The position numbers were made by a program, and so were the translations under genes. Positions 58,239-64,000 of a DNA stretch of 64,000 bases are shown in pieces (position 1 is the stretch's first letter; each line of letters starts with the position of its first letter). The notes under the pieces are model-generated. The model was not told the origin of the DNA. It made no database searches and worked only from the letters and a program-made list of their open reading frames with translations. This DNA is from Flectonema sp. DT1601 (taxonomy: Eukaryota; Euglenozoa; Diplonemea; Diplonemida; Diplonemidae), in NCBI GenBank assembly GCA_964019425.1, contig OZ025782.1, positions 992,001-1,056,000 on the forward strand. Direction: 5' to 3'.

Positions 58239-58402
58239 AAATATGGAATTTTGAAACTAGCGGTGAGTAAAATCACTTCCCAGACACGGAATTGCATTTT
58301 TTGAGTATAAAATATCTTGTGAAAAGTGGTCGGATTCACACTTAGGGACTGTCAGATACCCGTGGCCCAAAATTGTACCCTACTTTTGGCATCCTCTCAT
58401 AT
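58239..58402 (-). repeat. Right terminal inverted repeat of the transposon
   Basis: Reverse complement of the left arm with about six differences, for example G/A in the gac-g/a-gtcc block and ttttg/atact. Confidence 0.9.
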
Positions 58403-59524
58403 TCTGTTGTTATTTTTTTTTTTTTTGATGAAAAAATTTATATCACAAAAAAAAGGGAATACAATTACTATTTGAATGAGGAATATATTAAACAAACGGA
58501 GGGAATTCAAAACTCCTAATCCGGAGTTATTTTATAAGAATATTTGTTACAAAGACTATGATGCAACTAATTGAAACCTTGTTCTCGACTGACTCAACTT
58601 CAAGATGATGACTTGCTTTTGTTCCTGTTTATGACCGACTTGAGGAAGACACAAGGTTTTTCAACCACTCATGTCCACTCTCAGGCATTTCACATCAGGA
58701 AATTCAAGATCACTTATTTTTTTTATATCACATACTAATAAAAAAAGGGTTAGAAATATATTTCATTATTCTCAGTTTATAGAAAAAAGTGTATTTTTCA
58801 AATACACGTTTTTTTTTTTTTTAGTATCTTCCTTCTTCACTACCAAAAAAATCTATAAACTTATTGAGAGTATCACACGCGAAAACATTAAACAAAAAAA
58901 AAAAAAAAAAAAAAGAGACTTGCAAAAAAATATTACTTTTAAAGATAGCTAGAAGGGGAATAGTAACTGTAAAATTAATTTGAGGAACTACGGGGAAACC
59001 TGATTCTTTTGATAAAAAAAAGTTTAAAAAACGGCAGTCAGATAAAAGAGAGGAAGTGCAGGATAAAAAAAAAAAAAGTTGTTAAAAGAATAATTTTACT
59101 ACACACCTTGTATAACAAGGTAAGTGAAGATAAATCGCCAATGAGATAGCAACTGAATAGATGTAAAGAAGAGGTACGTCGAAACCCAAATATGCGCAAG
59201 CGTACCCATAAACAAAGACGCAGACTGTGTTTTTATAAAAATTAATACTAACATCACAAAAATGACAAAACATCATTCCGTTTGGATTTTTAGAAAAAAA
59301 AAAGTTGAAAAAAAAAAAAAAAAAACTACAGCACCGCGAGACGCAATTACTTTTTTTATTATAATTTCATCTTTTTAATATATCAAACAGTTGCTCAGTA
59401 AATAATCAAAAGAATTATTACTAAGCAGATGGGTCTCTGAAAATAATTTAAAAAAAAAAAAAAGTTTTCTTTGGAGAAAAAAAAAGAGAGAGAGAATAAT
59501 AAAAACTTTATACAACTTAGAGTG
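58403..59524. other. Spacer between the secreted propeller gene's stop and the transposon
   Basis: AT-rich with A and T runs (58893-58913, 59308-59325, 59450-59464). No coding frame or RNA is supported. Confidence 0.55.
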
Positions 59525-60889
59525 CTATTGGTTTGTGAAAACTGTCAAGTCCGCAGCAACGGAAAAGACGCCAAATGTGCCATTTTTGAATTGTGCAAAG
59601 AAACAAATCTTACACTTATTTCCATGGTCGTTTTCAGGGACGGCGAGAGCATCACCTCCCGACTGCGGTGGTTCCAATAAAGAGACTCCAAACAATCCAT
59701 TCTGTCGAGTGATAATTGAATAAAAAGGAATTTCACGACTAGCAGGAGGTATCGAAGGAAGCGATGCAATGTAAATTCCACTACTGCGAGTCTCGTTTCC
59801 AGGAACACCAGCATCACCATAAAATGAAATAAAAGAACTGCTACATGAAGGCATGAATGGAAAATCTTCAAATTGATCTCCAGAAGTACTGTGATCGTCA
59901 GTGTCTGCAACCTTAACAGTGATGTCTTCGTTGACGTAATGAATATAAACTCCTTTACCTCCTTTGGTTCCAACTCCAACGAAGGCGATATATAAATTAC
60001 CTGTTGGAAGTACTCCGACACAAACATCTGTAAAGTCCCAAAATCTGTTATCAACCTTTCTCGATCCCGGGATTGGAGAGATGTGATCCTCAAGTAGTTT
60101 ACGAAGACCAGACTCTGCTGTCCAAAGAAACAGACCAGTGTGAACATTCTTGTATCCAGACTTTGAATTAGAATCAGGGAGATCACTCGTATGACTTGCA
60201 AAGAATGCCACTGACAACGGATACAACGTGTCATTCTGTGGAGGTAATGCAACATAAGGATTTCCAAAGTAGGTTAGTGGAGCAGAACTATTTCTAAGAA
60301 ATACCTTACTCATCCTTGAAGCAAGTGGTGTAAAGTGATACAAACCCACTGTAGGCTGCCCTAAGTAGATACCAGCACTCAGGCTTTTGTTAGAACTTAT
60401 TCCAGCGAACACAACATCATTACCCCAACCAGTTATCGATTTGAATGATTTAAATGGAGAAGTGACGTTAGTAGCGACGACTCGAATGATTCCACTTTGT
60501 CTTTGACAGAACAAGCCGGATAGGTTTGTTGCTCCTCCTAGAAAACAATCACCATTCCCGTTTGACGTATCGATTGACTGAAATGATGTTTGAGTACCCG
60601 GAATAGTTGTACTGCTGTCAACAATAACTGTGAGACCTTCTCCACCCCTGCTTTGTGGATTTAATTGTTTGTTGATTGATATTTCCTGCAGTCCAGTTAT
60701 TCCTCTGAAAAAACATTTTCTATCCCTAGACACCATTGGAAATGAAAATTCTGTAAAACGATTACCTTTCTTACTAATCGTCGTACTGTCTGCAATAACT
60801 GTGAACGTCATTTCCGGCACCTGCTCTGCCTTCGATAAGCAAATCATCACAGCTGGTAACAAAACACAGACATAGAGAGATCTTAACAT
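59525..60889 (-). CDS. Secreted beta-propeller-like protein with bacterial-type repeats
   Basis: Single-exon frame of 454 codons, ATG at 60889, stop TAG. The first 22 residues (MLRSLYVCVLLPAVMICL, then SKAE) form a signal peptide; no membrane anchor follows, so it should be secreted or lumenal. About six repeats of 45-75 residues follow, each with a pattern like V-x-A-D-x-x-T...F-x-x-F...x-x-x-F-x-G...G-I/L-Y, for example TFTVIADSTTISKKGNRFTE, LTVIVDSSTTIPGTQTSFQS and ITVKVADTDDHSTSGDQFED, closing on SAGIYLG, TGLFLW and SSGIYIAS. Such repeats are familiar from bacterial surface propellers (I recall them as DUF7453-type), and are unusual in eukaryotes. Several N-x-S/T sites could be glycosylated. 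The role is unknown; extracellular binding is a guess. Confidence 0.8.
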   Translation of the reverse strand: MLRSLYVCVLLPAVMICLSKAEQVPEMTFTVIADSTTISKKGNRFTEFSFPMVSRDRKCFFRGITGLQEISINKQLNPQSRGGEGLTVIVDSSTTIPGTQTSFQSIDTSNGNGDCFLGGATNLSGLFCQRQSGIIRVVATNVTSPFKSFKSITGWGNDVVFAGISSNKSLSAGIYLGQPTVGLYHFTPLASRMSKVFLRNSSAPLTYFGNPYVALPPQNDTLYPLSVAFFASHTSDLPDSNSKSGYKNVHTGLFLWTAESGLRKLLEDHISPIPGSRKVDNRFWDFTDVCVGVLPTGNLYIAFVGVGTKGGKGVYIHYVNEDITVKVADTDDHSTSGDQFEDFPFMPSCSSSFISFYGDAGVPGNETRSSGIYIASLPSIPPASREIPFYSIITRQNGLFGVSLLEPPQSGGDALAVPENDHGNKCKICFFAQFKNGTFGVFSVAADLTVFTNQ

Positions 60890-60910
60890 TTTAGTTTTTC
60901 ACAAATAAAT

Positions 60911-60932
60911 CTAAAACAGAAAAAATAAAAAT
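60911..60932 (-). promoter_or_regulatory. Splice-acceptor-like site upstream of the secreted propeller gene
   Basis: The minus strand reads ttttattttttctgttttag, a strong pyrimidine tract plus AG, ending about 21 nt upstream of the ATG at 60889. Confidence 0.5.
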
Positions 60933-61086
60933 TTCGTAATCTCTCTCCTACAAAAAAAAAACTATTCTTCTTTTATTTCTAAGTAAAGCTCACTTAAAGC
61001 TGAATAATAAATCTATCTAACGAATGGTTTTGGTATGTCGATACTAATGATGGACGCCGTGAATAAGACATTCTGACAACACGCCA

Positions 61087-61326
61087 TCACTCTTCTTGTT
61101 CCACAACTCTGGCAGTACTCGCAGGTATTGGAGACGGACTGGAACTGTTTTGTGAATATTTATTAAAATAAGTCTCAACGCAGAAACAAAACACCAAAAC
61201 CACATACACATATGTTCCGAAAGTGCTTGAAGAATCTCTTCCCCCTCTTATGATCATCGCTTCCTCTAGTTCTCTTGCATCTGAACTGTCACCAACTTCA
61301 ATACGAGTTCCGTGTCTCTTTAACAT
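61087..61326 (-). CDS. Possible small single-span membrane protein
   Basis: A 79-codon frame from ATG at 61326 to a stop at 61087. It has a hydrophilic charged N-terminus (MLKRHGTRIEVGDSSDAREL), one hydrophobic span (TYVYVVLVFCFCVETYF, residues about 39-55) and a Ser/Pro-rich tail ending VVEQEE. It is in line with its neighbours on the same strand and is less repetitive than the chance frames in the deserts, but it lacks a clear acceptor upstream and any recognisable family. It may be real, partial or spurious. Confidence 0.4.
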   Translation of the reverse strand: MLKRHGTRIEVGDSSDARELEEAMIIRGGRDSSSTFGTYVYVVLVFCFCVETYFNKYSQNSSSPSPIPASTARVVEQEE

Positions 61327-61641
61327 GTTTTGTTTGTAGTGAAAAACCTTTCAGAACAGTAAAATATAATTATAAAAAAAAAGGGAAAACGTAATTTTAT
61401 GTTTTTCAACACGTTTCGACTAACGTCATCCGAGTTGGGATGGATTTTCTTTATTATTGTTCTGAGTAATGAAGAATATAACACAAATTTAATAAATAGA
61501 AGAACAAAAATAAATAAGATTGCCGAAAATCCTTATCGTTTGTGATGGGAACTAACTAAAAAAAAGTGCGAAATAGGAACAAAAGCCGTGATCGTTTTTT
61601 TTTTTTTTTTTTATAATTAGTACCTTTTAACAGCAACAGTA
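61327..61641. other. Spacer between the second UBR gene's stop and the small membrane-protein frame
   Basis: AT-rich; an 18-nt T run at about 61597-61613. Nothing else is seen. Confidence 0.5.
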
Positions 61642-64000
61642 CTAATAACCATAATAGTATGGTGGAAATCTTGATGTTTTCACAATCGAAGTATCAAATC
61701 CATATAAACTCAGTGCCGCTACTCTAGCGATGTTATTAACTCTCTGTTGAGATAGGAATAGAGGTTTTCCTCTATCAAGTCTCGGATCATCTTCACCGTG
61801 AGCATCAACATATAACGGAGGAATATCAGCAAACCTTTTACCATCAATTGCTACTAATCGACTCTCTCCGAGAAGCATAAATATCGACTGACCTGATCCA
61901 CAAGAAAGAGAATGACTTTTCATTGAACAGCAGACTTTCTCTGACTTCGATTTCTCGTTGACTAGAACACCACAACTGAGACAGAGAGCTGATGATTTTA
62001 ATGAGTTTCCACATCCACATTTCTTATTGTAATAATGACTTATGAGTGTTGAGTATTCTCTGGGAAGTTCAACTCTGATTGAATACATTAAGTCACTTCG
62101 CATAGGAAGTTTTACTTTGGTGTTGCGACCAGCTGCGAGTTGTTGTGTCGTCCAGGCTGACAGAGATGCAATCTTTTGATCAGTTCGTTTTAGAACAGAA
62201 GAAGCGATTCCTTCAATGCTGTCGTAACCAACACCGAGTGGAAGTCGAGCATTCAAAATAGAAATAATATCATCGTCGTCAAACTTTGGTAAACTCAGTT
62301 CTGATGAGAAAAGTGGAGCAGTGACGACACAATGACAGATTAATAACCACGACATCAAAACACCCATTTCACTTTTAAGATGCTGTCTACTATCAAATTC
62401 TTCCGTTACTTTCTGACGCTTTAATACACAAGCACTTGGTCGAAGGATTTCAATTAAATTCTTTAATTCTGTGTCGTCTTCAGCTTCAACAGTTATCCCA
62501 GCAGTCAGTAATTCGATTATTAATTTACATAACTGCGCCTCCACTACTCTTTTCATTAGATAAATATAACCTCCGTGATTTACTTGTTCTACACGAAGGA
62601 CGACATTTAAGAGTGTTTGAATCCAAATTCCAAATACATCGACAGTCTGTTTTAGTTTGTGAGATTACCACTCACTTTCTATAAACAACACAACACAACA
62701 CAACACAACACAACACAACACAACACAACACAACACAACACAACACAACACAACACAACACAACACAACACAACACAACACAACACAACACAACACAACA
62801 CAACACATACCAGTAATGGATAGCTAGTTGTTGGGCATTCATCAGACCTCGGAATGTGAAGTAGAACACGAAGTGGATCAGGATCTGCTTCCATTCTCTG
62901 TATTGATGATGTGTTTTGTTTTAGAATTCAATAAATAATGTTAATTAGTTTAATAAAACTGTAAAAGTCATACCAACTCTGCTGCTAAAAGTGCTTTTAA
63001 TTGGCATCTGAGGGATATGAGTTTCCTGTTTTGGTTGAGTTGAGATTGTTATAAACAGAAAGTTCTTCATATGAGATATCAACTGATGACATACTTTAGT
63101 GATACAGGAATATGACCATCAACTACACGATGAGATATTTCAGTAAACACAACTTGTTGAGCGAATGAAATAACTGCCGTCCCAGTTAATGATTTCAATT
63201 TTTCATCTCCAGCAGGAAACTGATGACGCACAACCACATCACGGAATTCACAAGCTGCTTTACTTAACTCTTTACTATCATCACCATCAGGGGTCGATAA
63301 ATATTTCTCAGATGAAGTTACAATCTCACAAAGTAATTCCTCAATTTCCTCATCACATCTCTTCTTCTGACAATCAGACATCACTTCAGAAATTACTGAA
63401 GGCAGGGGAGTAGTGTCTTTCTTAACATCTTTTCGTATACTCGGTATTATGTTCTGGTTTATTTATTATTGAGACTTGGTACTTTAGAAAACAACAATAA
63501 AAGGAAACTTCGTGTTCCACAATAAACATAATAAAACATACAGGGATTAGCGTGTTTGCGATCCTCCCACATAGTGGACAGAGGTACTCACCTTCAGGGA
63601 TATTTAGTACTGCAAATCCTCGATATTCGTGACGTAGAAGAATAGCTCCATTGACTTCGTGGGAATGTTTGAGAAGCGAGAGATGGGATTCTAAGCAGTC
63701 GGGGTGAAGAAGATGTCCACAAGAATGAACTATTTCATGTCCTGTCTTTGTTAGAAGTGGATGATTGAAAGCATTTGTTTTACCATCAGGAGGATGAGTG
63801 CAAGAGGACACATCATTACAAACAGATTTAAAACATTGTTGCATTCCTGCTCCACGAGTTGCTAAGGCAATGAGACCAACTTGACTACATTGATTAGGAG
63901 AAGTATCTAATTGACAAAGACAACATTTATCACCCTCTTGAGTCATCCATCCAGAATCAACTGTGTGATGAAGTGATTTAGTTCGATTCTCAGTCACTTC
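61642..64000 (-). CDS. Second UBR-type E3 ubiquitin ligase, 5' part beyond the window
   Basis: Exons 63542 to beyond 64000, 63095-63453, 62974-63025, 62811-62897 and 61642-62646 are the paralogues of the last five exons of the UBR1-type gene: the third and fourth are identical in length (52 and 87 nt) and all four intron phases match. The RING-type cluster is complete (KCCLCQLDTSPNQC, VHSCGHLLHPDCLESHLSLL, YLCPLCGRIAN), and so is the C-terminal zinc domain (SCGSGQSIFMLLGESRLVAI, PPLYVDAHGEDDPRLDRGKP). The UBR box, if present, lies off the right edge. Aligned residues are clearly related but well diverged (for example RMEADPDPLRVLLHIP against YHTADVEGLRVLLHLP). Likely an N-degron-type ubiquitin ligase with a different or narrower substrate set. 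The last intron is enlarged to 164 nt by a microsatellite. Confidence 0.88.
62688..62805. repeat. Pentanucleotide microsatellite (ACAAC/GTTGT)n inside a UBR intron
   Basis: About 23 perfect copies of a 5-bp unit fill most of the fourth intron of the second UBR gene. On the coding strand it reads GTGTT repeated and starts immediately after the donor GTATGTGTTG. If read through, it encodes a CVVLC repeat; that frame is not a gene. Confidence 0.95.

Larger units (their letters stand above)
56593..58402 (-). mobile_element. DNA transposon with 164-bp terminal inverted repeats, internally deleted
   Basis: A 1.8-kb unit bounded by long inverted repeats that agree at about 158 of 164 positions. Three of the mismatches cluster near the tips. 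The high arm identity implies a recent insertion. The inside carries one degraded transposase frame on the minus strand. I see no clear target-site duplication next to the tips (atatgaga...tctcatat), so the exact ends could shift by a few bases. Base composition inside is more balanced than the flanks. It sits between PRPF38B and the secreted propeller gene and interrupts nothing recognisable. The superfamily is not assigned; a DDE-type element is likely. Confidence 0.88.

Noticed and set aside
62672-62894. Open frames encoding a long Cys-Val-Val-Leu repeat
   Set aside because: They are read-through of the pentanucleotide microsatellite inside a UBR intron; flanking exons splice cleanly around it.

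Overview
The window comes from the nuclear genome of a microbial eukaryote (a protist); I cannot place the lineage from the sequence alone. The evidence is AT-rich DNA packed with poly-A and poly-T runs, genes cut by short GT-AG introns (20 resolved here, 57-164 nt, 15 of them starting GTATG and 13 ending AACAG), and eukaryote-only families: two UBR-type N-recognin E3 ligases, the splicing factor PRPF38B, a Ras-superfamily GTPase, ankyrin/PDZ proteins and filamin-like repeats.

Every supported host gene (14 of them) lies on the minus strand, so transcription runs from high to low coordinates. Most starts have a splice-acceptor-like pyrimidine-rich tract plus AG some 3-40 nt upstream of the ATG. 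These acceptors look different from the A-rich acceptors of the introns inside the genes. One-strand gene order plus an acceptor in front of nearly every ATG is the pattern of polycistronic transcription with spliced-leader trans-splicing, known from Euglenozoa and dinoflagellates/perkinsids among others. This is inference; no leader RNA gene was recognised.

Layout by position. 1-2.7 kb: end of a beta-propeller gene and a TPR-like protein. 2.7-9.2 kb: gene-poor, homopolymer-rich desert. 9.2-13.2 kb: a basic Ser/Pro-rich protein, an atypical small GTPase, and a kelch-like nuclear-looking protein with a repeated acidic tail motif. 13.2-24.6 kb: a second desert. 24.6-25.3 kb: a small unrecognised protein. 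26.1-39.3 kb: one giant ankyrin/PDZ/filamin-like gene of roughly 4,100 codons. 39.7-43.3 kb: a coiled-coil protein with filamin-like repeats and a PDZ. 43.9-49.0 kb: UBR1-type ubiquitin ligase. 49.0-52.4 kb: a third desert. 52.4-56.1 kb: a cold-shock-domain protein, an unknown helical protein and PRPF38B. 56.6-58.4 kb: an internally deleted DNA transposon with 164-bp terminal inverted repeats. 59.5-61.3 kb: a secreted beta-propeller-like protein and a possible small membrane protein. 61.6-64.0 kb: the 3' part of a second UBR-type ligase with the same exon structure as the first.

The giant gene and its upstream neighbour both combine filamin-like and PDZ domains, so they may serve one scaffold, but that is inferred only from adjacency and domain sharing. 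No prokaryotic genes, CRISPR arrays, rRNA or tRNA genes were found.
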